Source: Lachnospiraceae bacterium (GTDB lineage: Bacteria; Bacillota; Clostridia; Lachnospirales; Lachnospiraceae). From it: a stretch of DNA of 64,000 nucleotides. Under the pieces are notes generated by a model. The model saw only the letters and a program-made list of their open reading frames with translations, was not told the origin of the DNA and did no database searches. Positions 7,985-17,026 of this stretch are shown piece by piece (the first letter of the stretch is position 1; every line of letters begins with the position of its first letter). The DNA lies in the NCBI GenBank assembly GCA_024685315.1, contig JAIKVW010000054.1, positions 62,001 through 126,000 of the forward strand, written 5' to 3'. A program made the translations under genes and the position numbers.

Positions 7985-10579
7985 TTATTCTTCCACGTGC
8001 TCGGTGTGCCCGGAAAGCCCGGTCCCGTCCGAATCTATGCAGATAGTGTCTCCCGGCGCGACCCCATTTGAGAGGATCATCCTGGCGCACATGGTCTCCA
8101 CATTCTTCTGCAGATATCTCTTAAGCGGCCTTGCGCCGTATACCGGATCGTAGCCGTTGTCAATAATATAATCTTTTGCCCTCTCAGAGAGAACTATCGT
8201 AACTTCGCGGTCAGCAAGCCTCCTGTTCAGCCTGTCCATCTGGATGTCGACAATTCCGCCGATATTATCCTTGGTGAGCGGTCTGAACATGATGATCTCA
8301 TCCAGCCTGTTCAGGAACTCCGGCCTGAAATGTGCACGGAGGTCGGACATGACCATTTCCTGGGCATCCGCGTTAATATTCCCGTCGCTGTCAATGCCTT
8401 CAAGCAGAAACTGCGATCCGATGTTCGAGGTCATGATAAGTATCGTGTTCTTGAAGTCTACCGTGCGTCCCTGGGAATCGGTGATCCTTCCGTCGTCAAG
8501 GACCTGGAGGAGAATATTGAACACGTCCGGGTGAGCTTTCTCGATCTCATCGAAAAGCACTACGCTGTACGGCTTTCTGCGGACTGCCTCGGTAAGCTGT
8601 CCCCCTTCTTCGTACCCCACGTATCCGGGAGGCGCTCCTATAAGCCTTGAGACGGAGAATTTCTCCATGTACTCGCTCATATCGATACGAACGATATTGT
8701 TCTCATCATCAAAAAGATTCTCCGCCAGGGACTTGGCCAGCTCCGTCTTGCCGACGCCCGTGGGCCCAAGGAACATAAATGAGCCAATAGGCCTGTTCTC
8801 ATCCTGTATGCCAGCCTTCGAGCGGATGATCGCCTCAGTCACTTTCTGGACTGCCTCATCCTGCCCGATCACGCGCTTATGCAGCTGGCCGTCAAGATGG
8901 AGGATCTTGTTCCGCTCGCTCTCGTTCAGCTTGGTGACCGGGATGCCGGTCCATCTTGAAACTATCCTGGCTATCTCATCCTCTGTCACACGTTCGCGAA
9001 GAAGCGAATTCTCCCTTCCGTGGATCCTCGACTCCTCTTCCTCAAGCCTCTTTTTCAGCCCGGGAAGGGTGCCGTACTGGAGCTCCGCGGCCCTGTTAAG
9101 ATCATATGCCCTCTGGGCGGCCTCGATCTGCTTGTTGACGTCATCGATCTGGAATCTAAGGTTCTGGACGTCAAGGACTTCCTTCTTCTCATCCTCCCAT
9201 TTAGCCTTCTTCTCCTGCAGCTCGTCGCGCAGTTCCGCGATCTCCTGGGTAATGTTGGCAAGCCGCTCCATGCTGAGCTTATCGTCTTCCTTCTTCAGCG
9301 CGGCCTCCTCTATCTCAAGCTGCATGATCTTTCTCTGGATCTCGTCGAGCTCGGTCGGCATGGAATCAAGCTCGGTCTTGATCATAGCGCAGGCCTCATC
9401 CACCAGATCGATCGCCTTGTCCGGCAGGAATCTGTCGGAAATATACCTGTCCGAGAGAGTTGCCGCCGATACCAGGGCAGTGTCCGTGATCTTGACGCCG
9501 TGGAAGACTTCGTATTTCTCCTTAAGGCCGCGGAGTATCGCGATGGTATCCTCCACGGTAGGCTCACCGATCTGGACAGGCTGGAAACGTCTCTCAAGTG
9601 CCTTGTCCTTCTCGATATATTTACGGTATTCGTCAAGCGTCGTCGCGCCGATGCAGTGAAGCTCTCCGCGCGCAAGCATGGGCTTCAGCATATTTCCTGC
9701 GTCCATGGCGCCGTCGGTCTGGCCCGCGCCAACTATCAGGTGCAGCTCATCTATGAAAAGGATTATCTGCCCGTCGCTCTTCCTGACTTCAGCAAGGACC
9801 GCCTTCAGCCTCTCCTCAAACTCCCCGCGGTACTTCGCGCCGGCCACGAGCGCCCCCATATCAAGTGAAAATATGGTCTTGTCCTTCAGACTGTCCGGGA
9901 CATCGCCCCGCACTATACGTTGCGCGAGCCCCTCGACCACCGCGGTCTTGCCAACGCCCGGCTCTCCGATGAGGCAGGGATTGTTCTTTGTCTTTCGTGA
10001 AAGGATCCTGATGATGTTCCTGATCTCGGAGTCGCGCCCGATCACCGGGTCCATCTTCTGCTCGCGGGCTTTCTTCACCAGATCCTCGCCGTACTTCGCG
10101 AGGCTGTCATAGGTATCCTCGGGGTTGTCGCTGGTCACCCTCTGGTTGCCGCGCACCGTCTCGAGAGCCGCGAGGAAACCGTTCCTGGTTATATCAAAAT
10201 TCCTGAAAAGCTGCTTTATATCGCGGTCGGCGGTATCGATAAGGGCCAGGAACAAATGCTCGACCGAGACGTACTCGTCGTTCATCTGCTTTGCCTCTTC
10301 CTCAGCTTTCATGAAGGTCTTATTGACGTCGTCCGACAGATAGACCTGCCCGCCCTGGACCTTTACCAGGCCTTCGACAAGCTTCTCCGCCTGCGTCTTA
10401 ACGCCCTCGTTATTGATGTTCATCTTGCCGAGGAGCCTGTAGATCAGGCTGTCCTCCTGAGTGAGGAGCGCGAGCAGCAGGTGGGCCTGCTCGATCTTCT
10501 GGTTTCCGTACTTATATGCAAGTTTCTGACAGTCCTGCACCGCCTGTATGGATTTCTGCGTAAATTTATTTATGTCCAT
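7985..10579 (-). CDS. clpB: ATP-dependent chaperone ClpB
   Basis: 864-residue cytoplasmic disaggregase working with DnaK. The order is a Clp-N repeat domain (about 1-145), AAA+ module 1 with Walker A GEPGVGKT at 205-212, a coiled-coil middle domain (about 400-525, many E/K/L heptads), AAA+ module 2 with [12 protein letters not shown], and a C-terminal small domain. The middle domain distinguishes it from ClpA/ClpC. GGAGGGAG precedes the ATG. Upstream is a consensus promoter overlapped by a CIRCE operator, so heat-shock repression by HrcA is expected. It is transcribed alone, convergent with the EamA gene and divergent from lplA. Confidence 0.97.
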   Translation of the reverse strand: MDINKFTQKSIQAVQDCQKLAYKYGNQKIEQAHLLLALLTQEDSLIYRLLGKMNINNEGVKTQAEKLVEGLVKVQGGQVYLSDDVNKTFMKAEEEAKQMNDEYVSVEHLFLALIDTADRDIKQLFRNFDITRNGFLAALETVRGNQRVTSDNPEDTYDSLAKYGEDLVKKAREQKMDPVIGRDSEIRNIIRILSRKTKNNPCLIGEPGVGKTAVVEGLAQRIVRGDVPDSLKDKTIFSLDMGALVAGAKYRGEFEERLKAVLAEVRKSDGQIILFIDELHLIVGAGQTDGAMDAGNMLKPMLARGELHCIGATTLDEYRKYIEKDKALERRFQPVQIGEPTVEDTIAILRGLKEKYEVFHGVKITDTALVSAATLSDRYISDRFLPDKAIDLVDEACAMIKTELDSMPTELDEIQRKIMQLEIEEAALKKEDDKLSMERLANITQEIAELRDELQEKKAKWEDEKKEVLDVQNLRFQIDDVNKQIEAAQRAYDLNRAAELQYGTLPGLKKRLEEEESRIHGRENSLLRERVTEDEIARIVSRWTGIPVTKLNESERNKILHLDGQLHKRVIGQDEAVQKVTEAIIRSKAGIQDENRPIGSFMFLGPTGVGKTELAKSLAENLFDDENNIVRIDMSEYMEKFSVSRLIGAPPGYVGYEEGGQLTEAVRRKPYSVVLFDEIEKAHPDVFNILLQVLDDGRITDSQGRTVDFKNTILIMTSNIGSQFLLEGIDSDGNINADAQEMVMSDLRAHFRPEFLNRLDEIIMFRPLTKDNIGGIVDIQMDRLNRRLADREVTIVLSERAKDYIIDNGYDPVYGARPLKRYLQKNVETMCARMILSNGVAPGDTICIDSDGTGLSGHTEHVEE

Positions 10580-10653
10580 GATTCTCCCTCCTTCCGGGAA
10601 AATATATGATTCCGGTTTGTTCTACTCGAAGTATAACAAGTTCCGCTGAGACT

Positions 10654-10682
10654 ACTATAGCACGCGTTGTTAGCACTGTCAA
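10654..10682 (-). promoter_or_regulatory. Sigma-A promoter of clpB
   Basis: Minus strand TTGACA (10677-10682), 17-nt spacer, TATAGT (10654-10659). The -35 hexamer lies inside the CIRCE element. Confidence 0.85.
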
Positions 10683-10696
10683 GCAGCGAGTGCTAA
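10670..10696 (-). promoter_or_regulatory. CIRCE operator (HrcA binding site)
   Basis: TTAGCACTG, 9-nt spacer, GAGTGCTAA: one mismatch from the canonical TTAGCACTC-N9-GAGTGCTAA. It overlaps the clpB -35 box, as expected for repression by HrcA. hrcA is not in the window. Confidence 0.93.
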
Positions 10697-10807
10697 TTAA
10701 TTAAACTTATTGTATCTCCGCTCTGTTTGCCGCGCCAGACTCCGGCGTCTGTGGTATATTGTACTGGAAAGCATCGCTATTTCTATCACTCCCGGAGGTG
10801 CTCGGAT

Positions 10808-11797
10808 TTGTTATACCTGGAAAGCCCGTCCCACGACCCGTATTTCAACCTTGCTGCAGAGCAATATGTCTTTGACACGCTCTCTGCGGGGAAGGACTGC
10901 CTCATGCTCTGGCAGAACGATAAGGCGGTGATCATCGGGAAATATCAGAATGCTGCCGCGGAGATCAACGCGGCCTTCGTAAAAGAGCACGGCATCCGCG
11001 TAGTGCGGCGTCTGTCCGGAGGGGGCGCGGTCTATCACGACCTTGGAAATATCAACTACACTTTCATTACGGACTCGGAAGGCATCGAAAGGCTCAGCCT
11101 GCAGCGTTTCTGCGTTCCTCTCCGTGACGCGCTCCGGGATCTCGGCGTTCCCGCGGTCATCTCCGGGCGGAACGACATCACGATAGGCGGGCTCAAATGT
11201 TCCGGGAGTTCTCAATATATCAAAAACGGGCGGGTCCTCCATCACGGGACGGTGATGTTTGACTCCGACCTCAGCACCGTCGCAGGCGCGCTTAATGTCT
11301 CCGAGGACAAATACAGGTTTAAGGGAACAAAGTCCGTGCGCAGCCGCGTTGCCAACATCCGGCCGCATCTCCCGCAAGACATGGATATAGCCGGATTCTT
11401 CGCGGTCCTGAAGGAAAAGATGCTCGGGGCAGGAGAGGCGGAGGAATATTCCTTCACTGAAAACGACATCGTATGCATCTCACGCCTCAGAGACAGCGTG
11501 TACTCCACCTGGGAATGGAACTACGGCAGGTCCGGGGCATTCAGTGTAAATAAGTCCCGCAGGATCGAAGGCTGCGGCACGATCGAGGTGTCCATGGATA
11601 CCGACCACGGGATCATCCGGAAGATCGAATTCCACGGAGACTACTTTGCCGTGAAGGACAGCGGTCCCCTCTGCCGGATGCTCTACGGATGCGAACTAAA
11701 AGAAGAGGCCCTGAGGCCTCTCCTTGAAAGTGTTGATATTGAAGATTATTTTCACGCTCTTACGGCGGGCGAGCTTGTTAAGGTGATACTGGAATAG
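10808..11797 (+). CDS. lplA: Lipoate-protein ligase A
   Basis: About 329 residues. Adenylates lipoate and attaches it to lysines of H protein or E2 subunits. Conserved RRLSGGGAVYHDLGNINYTF is present, followed by GRNDITIGGLKCSGSSQY, in which the lysine is the lipoyl-AMP ligand. A C-terminal accessory domain is also seen (about 245-329). The best start is TTG 10808, with GGAGGT 8 nt upstream. This gives the normal LplA length; the longer in-frame start at 10727 would add about 27 unrelated residues. No lipoylated-complex gene lies next to it. It stands divergent from clpB, with the CIRCE element in the shared spacer. Confidence 0.92.
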   Translation: MLYLESPSHDPYFNLAAEQYVFDTLSAGKDCLMLWQNDKAVIIGKYQNAAAEINAAFVKEHGIRVVRRLSGGGAVYHDLGNINYTFITDSEGIERLSLQRFCVPLRDALRDLGVPAVISGRNDITIGGLKCSGSSQYIKNGRVLHHGTVMFDSDLSTVAGALNVSEDKYRFKGTKSVRSRVANIRPHLPQDMDIAGFFAVLKEKMLGAGEAEEYSFTENDIVCISRLRDSVYSTWEWNYGRSGAFSVNKSRRIEGCGTIEVSMDTDHGIIRKIEFHGDYFAVKDSGPLCRMLYGCELKEEALRPLLESVDIEDYFHALTAGELVKVILE

Positions 11798-11806
11798 GGA
11801 TTACAT

Positions 11807-13375
11807 TCAGCTGATCTCACTCGCGATCCCCATAACTTCAGGTTTGAAGAGCCTGGGATCCATAATGGCAAGGTCTTCAGCTATTTCAGGAACGAAATCC
11901 ATTTTGTCAAGTATATCTTTTTCAAGGTCGACCCCTGGAGCGATCTCGGTTAACATTATTCCCGTTTCAGTCAGTTTAAAGACCGCTCTCTCGGTAATAT
12001 ATCCGACTTCCTGGCCGCTTTTTCTTGCATAATCAGCAGAAAAGGTTATCTGCTGGACCTTATCGACAAATTTTTTTATGCTGCCATCTTTATGGATCCG
12101 GAGCTCTCCGTCAGCTATTTCCAGCTCGGTCTTTCCGGCTGTAAAGGTTGCAAGAAAATATATTTTCGGTGTGTTCTGTGTGATGTTAATGAATCCTCCC
12201 GGGCCTGTGCACCTTGGCCCGAACATTGAAACGTTTACATTTCCTTTCTTATCTATTTCAGCTCCGCCCAGAAATGTCACGTCAAGATACCCCCCGTCGT
12301 ACATATCAAACACGTCAGAAACAGGTATTATCATTTCCGGATTGATAGCGGCCCCAAAGCCGACACCTTCGACCGGAACTCCTCCAAGAGGTCCGGATTC
12401 CATTGAAAGAAGGCTTGAGATCCCCTCTTCGTTAGCTACATTCCCTACGCCTGATGGAAGCCCGATCCCGAGATTTATTACGCAGTTCTGGCTAAGCTCC
12501 ATAGCCGATCTTCTGGCAATTACTTTTCTGACGTTGAGCGGCATAGGCTCGATCTCGTCTGTCGGGATAATCGTCTCCCCGGAGAGTTCAGGATGATATC
12601 CCTCCTGTGCATAACCCTGTCTTGAAAGTTCCCGGGGCACTTTAACAACATAGTCTACGATTGAATTATGTATATTTACGTCACGCCCTAAAAGCGTTCC
12701 GTTTTTAACTGTCTCTTCGACCTGGCAGATCACGATGCCCCCGCAGTTATGAGTCGCCTCGGCTATTTCCGCTTCGTTGTTATGCAATGCATCTTTTTTC
12801 AGGCAGATATTTCCGTCTTCATCTGCCATATCTCCCCGTATCAGGCAGGCGTCGATCTTAAAGCTGTGATAGAACAGGTATTCCTTCCCATCGATCTCCA
12901 TCAGGCGGACTATCTCTCTTCCGGATTCCCTGGCTTTGTCATTGATCTTGCACCCTTCATTTCTCGGGTCTGCGTAGGTATTCAGACCGACATTCGTAAT
13001 ATAACCAGGTTGTCTTGCTGCTATTGCCCTGAACAAATGTACCACTACTCCCAGAGGTATGGGGAATGCAGCGATCTTATTGCTGGCTGCAAGCTCACTG
13101 AGCAGAGGCGGATTTCCAAAATGTCCGGCGATCGCGGCTTTGATAAGCCCTTCTTTCGCAATGCGGTTCATGCCTACCATATTTCTGGTATTGTCACCCG
13201 GGCTGATCCCCGAAACGGTAGTTATGTTCCTGGGTGAACCGGTCTCATCGAACCGGTCTCTCAGCGCCTGCATTAATCCGTCCGGACCGCCATATGCTCC
13301 AAACCCTCCTATGGCTACAGTCATCTCGTCTTTAATAAGTTCCGATGCTTCAGCAGCTGTGATAAATCTGCTCAT
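11807..13375 (-). CDS. Acetate/propionate-type CoA-transferase (family I)
   Basis: 522-residue fused alpha-beta CoA-transferase similar to propionate CoA-transferase/YdiF. The N-terminal half carries the glycine-rich VAIGGFGAYGGPDGLM. The C-terminal half carries NLGIGLPSGVGNVANEEG and SMESGPLGGVP, whose glutamate is the expected covalent catalytic residue. It exchanges CoA between acyl-CoA and acetate, acetoacetate or a similar acid. It is the second gene after the cyclophilin-like gene (5-nt gap) behind a sigma-54 promoter. In this locus a likely job is activating the acetoacetate released by BKACE enzymes, or the pathway substrate; that role is inference. Confidence 0.88.
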   Translation of the reverse strand: MSRFITAAEASELIKDEMTVAIGGFGAYGGPDGLMQALRDRFDETGSPRNITTVSGISPGDNTRNMVGMNRIAKEGLIKAAIAGHFGNPPLLSELAASNKIAAFPIPLGVVVHLFRAIAARQPGYITNVGLNTYADPRNEGCKINDKARESGREIVRLMEIDGKEYLFYHSFKIDACLIRGDMADEDGNICLKKDALHNNEAEIAEATHNCGGIVICQVEETVKNGTLLGRDVNIHNSIVDYVVKVPRELSRQGYAQEGYHPELSGETIIPTDEIEPMPLNVRKVIARRSAMELSQNCVINLGIGLPSGVGNVANEEGISSLLSMESGPLGGVPVEGVGFGAAINPEMIIPVSDVFDMYDGGYLDVTFLGGAEIDKKGNVNVSMFGPRCTGPGGFINITQNTPKIYFLATFTAGKTELEIADGELRIHKDGSIKKFVDKVQQITFSADYARKSGQEVGYITERAVFKLTETGIMLTEIAPGVDLEKDILDKMDFVPEIAEDLAIMDPRLFKPEVMGIASEIS

Positions 13376-13380
13376 TTTAT

Positions 13381-13944
13381 TTACCTCCTTTTCCCGAAGA
13401 AAGATACTACCTTGCCCAGAGGAATGTGTTCCGGTTCAGGGTACTCTTCTCCAAATGTTTCAACTCTAATAGACTCGCAGACCGGCTTGATCATTGGCAG
13501 TCCCTTTTTGTCGCAGCCGATAAGGGTCATTTCCTTAATTACGTCAAGGCCTTCAGTTATCTCCCCAAATACTGCCTGTTTTCCATCCATTGAATGAATA
13601 TCGCCGCACAATATGCTGAAAATGCTGCCCGCGCTGTTGGGCAGGGTCTCGTGAAGCATGGTCAGGGCACCGCTGCTATGTGTCAGCCGGTTGTGTTCAT
13701 AGCCGTTTTCCAGAAACTCTCCAAACACTCCGTACCCGGGTCCGCTTACTCCGCGGGAAAAAGGGCATCCCATCGTGATCATATAATTAGGAACGATGTT
13801 ATAGACCTTGAGTCCGTCATAGTACTGTCTTTTTATCAGGCTGATAAAATTGAAACAGGTCTGCGGCGCATACTGTGGATAAAGCACTGCTTTAGCCTCG
13901 CCGAATTTTTTAAATTTAAATGTGACTTCAGGATTTTTCCTCAT
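13381..13944 (-). CDS. Divergent cyclophilin-fold protein
   Basis: 187 residues with a cyclophilin outline: APQTCFNFISLIKRQYYDGL, SGALTMLHETLPNSAGSIFSI and FGEITEGLDVIKEM. The active-site strand usually reads FHRVIPNFMIQGGDP, but here it is VYNIVPNYMITMGCP. The catalytic arginine is replaced by asparagine and the conserved glutamine is lost. Ordinary peptidyl-prolyl isomerase activity is therefore doubtful. No signal peptide, so cytoplasmic. It is the first gene of a sigma-54-driven operon with the CoA-transferase, an unusual partnership for a folding catalyst, which suggests a role tied to that pathway. Overall fold assignment is good; function unknown. Confidence 0.8.
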   Translation of the reverse strand: MRKNPEVTFKFKKFGEAKAVLYPQYAPQTCFNFISLIKRQYYDGLKVYNIVPNYMITMGCPFSRGVSGPGYGVFGEFLENGYEHNRLTHSSGALTMLHETLPNSAGSIFSILCGDIHSMDGKQAVFGEITEGLDVIKEMTLIGCDKKGLPMIKPVCESIRVETFGEEYPEPEHIPLGKVVSFFGKRR

Positions 13945-14008
13945 CTCCGAACTCTCCTTCTTCGTTCAGCCTTTAAGTCCTTTCATAATGTTTCCAGATT
14001 TTATTCAT

Positions 14009-14024
14009 TGCAAAATCTGTGCCA
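14009..14024 (-). promoter_or_regulatory. Sigma-54 promoter of the cyclophilin/CoA-transferase operon
   Basis: Minus strand TGGCACAGATTTTGCA: matches TGGCACRNNNNTTGCA, with the GG and GC elements separated by exactly 10 nt. Lies 65 nt upstream of the ATG at 13944. Confidence 0.85.
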
Positions 14025-14233
14025 TAAAGCTCAGGTATTTAGAGGCCGGATATTTTATCTCAAATAAAACCTCTCTCTCCCGAACAATTGACCCGTTTGC
14101 TTCAAGGAAGCCGGAACAGGAAGAGCTCCTGCGCGTTGTAAAACCACGACACCTGCTGCCGTATTTGTAGGAAAAACTCACGCGCATTCTGAAAAATGCT
14201 GCACATTTTGCTTTAAAAACACTAAAAGCGATA

Positions 14234-14250
14234 TTGGCATGGATTTTGTT
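14234..14250 (+). promoter_or_regulatory. Probable sigma-54 promoter of the symporter/BKACE operon
   Basis: TTGGCATGGATTTTGTT: GG and GT separated by 10 nt; the -12 element has GT instead of GC, so it is weaker than the other two. About 130 nt before the ATG at 14381. Confidence 0.6.
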
Positions 14251-14380
14251 AATGAATAAAGCATGTAAGATGAGCGCGGCTGAAAAACCATTCATGGACT
14301 GCACGCCATGTCTGACACTTTGATCGGTCGCTGCGAATCAAAGCATTGTACTCATTATCATTTTGAAAGGAGAGGAAAAG

Positions 14381-15913
14381 ATGAGCACAAATACAGGAGC
14401 ATTGATAATCCTGATCATTTATTTTATTGGCTTGTTCGTTCTGGCCGCAATCGCTAACAATATGCAGAAAAAGCGTGCCGCACAGCTTCACACGGAGGGT
14501 GCCGAAGGGTACCTCATGGCGTCCCGTTCAATGGGTATCGGAACCATCATGACCACCATCATGGGCGTAGCGATCGGAGCAAACGCGACCACCGGAGCCG
14601 CTCAGGGCGGATACTCTTACGGTCTTGCAGCAGGGACCCATCCCTTCTGGCTTGGCTTAGGAGTAGTTATCACTGGTATTTTCTTCGTTAATAAATACCG
14701 CAACACCGGTATGGCTACTATCCCCGGACTGTTCGTTGACGCATACGGCGGCAACACCGGTGTGGTCAATGCTATCGGCCAGATCTTCATGCAGTTCGTA
14801 ATCATGGTATCCCAGTTCATAGCAGGAGGATCCATCCTTCATACCCTGCTTCCTCAGTATTTCACTACAACGATGGGCATGATCGTTTCCGCGATCATCT
14901 TCCTTCTTATAGCCATATTCGGAGGATGGATGAGCTGCGGCGTTACTAACATCCTTAACATGATAGTCTGCTACCTGGCAGTTGCTCTCGCCCTTGTTGC
15001 AGTTTTCACCAACCCGGATGTTGGAGGCCTTGTCGGAATCAGGGAAGCTCTTGGTGACAAAGCCAGCACCTATTTCAGCCCGATTGCAGGAATTGGCTGG
15101 GGCGTATGGTTTGCATATCCGGTAATGATGATCACGAATGTTGCGACCGGACAGTCTCAGGTACAGTGCATCACTACCGCAAAAGACGCTAAGACCGCTA
15201 AGATCTCGTTTATCGTCGGCGGACTTCTCGTTGCGCCTATCGGCTACTGCTGCGCTCTCATCGGAATGGCAGCATATAAGCTGAATCCTTCTCTCCAGAG
15301 CACTGCTGACGCAATGCCCAGCGTTCTCCTTACACTTCCGACGGTAGCCGCAGGTATCGCAGTCGCGGGTATGTGGGCTTGCTACGTTTCTACAGCAACC
15401 AATCTGTCCATAGCTTCCGCTACAGTAGCTGTTAAGGACATTATTAAACCCCTCCGCGCTAAGTCCGGGAAAGACCTCACCCCTAAACAGGAATCGACTC
15501 TCGGTGCAGTAATAATCATTGCTTTCACTGCGGTAGCATGCTTCTGCTCGTTCTTTGTAAAGTCACTGCTTAACTTCGCCAGAGCAGGCCTTGGAATCTG
15601 CATCCCGTTCTTCTTCATTATGATGATCACCCTCTTCTTCCCCAAACTTGCAAGGAAGAGAACAGCTGTTGCCATCACGATCCCTTCATATATCGTAATG
15701 ATCCTGGTAACTATCAGCCCGAAGATCAAGGCATTCTTCTTTGGCGACGCTATCTGGGCACTCACGATCGTAGGCCTGATCGCAGCCGTACTGGTCACAA
15801 TTATTGACAAGGAGCCTGCATTCTTCCAGACAAAAGAATTCTACAAGATCAAGCCTTCGCTCTATCTGCCCGGAACCCCTGACTATGAGAAAGATCCGTT
15901 CAGGGAAAAATAA
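14381..15913 (+). CDS. Sodium:solute symporter (SSS) family transporter
   Basis: 510-residue polytopic protein with about 13 hydrophobic segments. It has the SSS-type N-terminal arrangement with GYLMASRSMGIGTIMTTIMG (the solute/sodium-site region), TGAAQGGYSYGLAAG and a long run of C-terminal helices. It probably couples sodium entry to uptake of an organic acid or zwitterion. The start at 14381 follows AAAGGAGAGG; a TTG 18 nt upstream is within that ribosome site. It is 36 nt upstream of a BKACE gene and behind a sigma-54-like promoter, so it is a good candidate for importing the locus substrate. Exact substrate unknown. Confidence 0.88.
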   Translation: MSTNTGALIILIIYFIGLFVLAAIANNMQKKRAAQLHTEGAEGYLMASRSMGIGTIMTTIMGVAIGANATTGAAQGGYSYGLAAGTHPFWLGLGVVITGIFFVNKYRNTGMATIPGLFVDAYGGNTGVVNAIGQIFMQFVIMVSQFIAGGSILHTLLPQYFTTTMGMIVSAIIFLLIAIFGGWMSCGVTNILNMIVCYLAVALALVAVFTNPDVGGLVGIREALGDKASTYFSPIAGIGWGVWFAYPVMMITNVATGQSQVQCITTAKDAKTAKISFIVGGLLVAPIGYCCALIGMAAYKLNPSLQSTADAMPSVLLTLPTVAAGIAVAGMWACYVSTATNLSIASATVAVKDIIKPLRAKSGKDLTPKQESTLGAVIIIAFTAVACFCSFFVKSLLNFARAGLGICIPFFFIMMITLFFPKLARKRTAVAITIPSYIVMILVTISPKIKAFFFGDAIWALTIVGLIAAVLVTIIDKEPAFFQTKEFYKIKPSLYLPGTPDYEKDPFREK

Positions 15914-15949
15914 TCGGCAATCACATTTTTCTTAAAGGAGATTAAAAGA

Positions 15950-16837
15950 ATGGCCAATCAAAGAAAAGTAATCGTTACCTGCGCTCTGACCGGCGCATTT
16001 CAGGGAAAAGCACAGTGCCCCGGTCTTCCGGAGCAGCCGGATGAAATCGCCCAGTCCGCATATGAGGCTTACAACGAAGGGGCATCCATCGTTCATATCC
16101 ACGCGCGTGATAAGGATGGGATCAACGTAACAGATCCGCACATTTTCAGCGAGATAGGTTCCAAGATCAGGGCAAAATGCAATCTGATCACCCAGTATTC
16201 CACAGCCCCCGCAACCGCCCGCAGGACCATGATCGACGAAGAATATACCCGCAGCTCTCTCGAAATGTTCGACGCGGAATTCCTTCCCGAAATGGCATCG
16301 CTTGATGTAGCTCTGATGCATATCGTGTGGGGCGGAAACCGTATCTATTACGGGTGGACAAGGGAGATCCTTCAGGAGGCAGCAAAGAAAATGCGGGATC
16401 TCAAGATCCGTCCGGAAATCGAGATCTTCTCTATGACGAATCTTGAGGATGTTGACGACTATCTGCTCGAGTATCTTGGCACGCCGCTCTCATATACCCT
16501 CGTAATGGGAATGTCCATTACACAGGGAGCTATGAAGTACAGCCCTGACAATGTATATGACACCTGGAAGAGGCTGCCTAAGGGTGCAGACTTCTCCGTA
16601 ATGCATGTCGGCGCAAGGGAAATGGAAGGCGTGACCATGGGCCTGATCCTCGGAGGCGGTGTCCGCGTAGGATTGGAGGATAATATCTGGTACGCAAGAG
16701 GGGAAAAGGCCAAGAGCAACGCGCAGCTCGTTGCCAGGGCAGTCAGAGTTATCCGCGAACTCGGCTATGAAGTGGCGACACCGGATGAAGCCCGCGAGAT
16801 GCTCGGAATTCCTCCACTTTCGGTCAGCGGACGTTAA
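15950..16837 (+). CDS. Beta-keto acid cleavage enzyme (BKACE, DUF849)
   Basis: 295 residues. BKACE enzymes are Zn-dependent TIM barrels that condense a beta-keto acid with acetyl-CoA, giving acetoacetate plus a new CoA ester; the founding member acts on 3-keto-5-aminohexanoate. Visible motifs are VHIHARDKDG at about 46-55 (zinc-binding histidines), CNLITQYSTAP, and LGGGVRVGLEDNIWY near the C-terminus. AAAGGAG precedes the ATG. It is second in the operon after the SSS symporter. A paralogue lies at 18607-19491, closely similar along its length but clearly different around 85-130 and 225-245, so the two may take different substrates. Substrate not predictable. Confidence 0.92.
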   Translation: MANQRKVIVTCALTGAFQGKAQCPGLPEQPDEIAQSAYEAYNEGASIVHIHARDKDGINVTDPHIFSEIGSKIRAKCNLITQYSTAPATARRTMIDEEYTRSSLEMFDAEFLPEMASLDVALMHIVWGGNRIYYGWTREILQEAAKKMRDLKIRPEIEIFSMTNLEDVDDYLLEYLGTPLSYTLVMGMSITQGAMKYSPDNVYDTWKRLPKGADFSVMHVGAREMEGVTMGLILGGGVRVGLEDNIWYARGEKAKSNAQLVARAVRVIRELGYEVATPDEAREMLGIPPLSVSGR

Positions 16838-16867
16838 ATAATTTGGTAATTTCCGACAATTACTTCC

Positions 16868-16897
16868 AAAGAGGCGGATTTCTCCGCCTCTTTTTTT
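16868..16897 (+). terminator. Intrinsic terminator after BKACE 1
   Basis: AAAGAGGCGGA, loop TTTC, TCCGCCTCTTT followed by further T residues. Confidence 0.92.
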
Positions 16898-17026
16898 AAT
16901 TTATCACGAAAACTCCTCTATATCCCCTTTCTCACCCCTCTATTCTGTGGTAAAATTCAGAAAAAGTCTCCTCGTTCTGTAGGAGTTTTGCTACTCTTTG
17001 TAAATGTAATGCAAGAGGGGTTCAAC

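Larger units (their letters stand above)
13945..14380. promoter_or_regulatory. Divergent control region of the beta-keto-acid locus
   Basis: 436-nt non-coding spacer between the cyclophilin/CoA-transferase operon (minus) and the symporter/BKACE operon (plus). It contains a sigma-54 motif facing each way. Between them are two 17-nt inverted repeats: TTTTAT-N5-ATAAAA at 14053-14069 and AAAATG-N5-CATTTT at 14193-14209. These are candidate enhancer sites for the sigma-54 activator encoded nearby. No gene is supported here. Confidence 0.65.
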
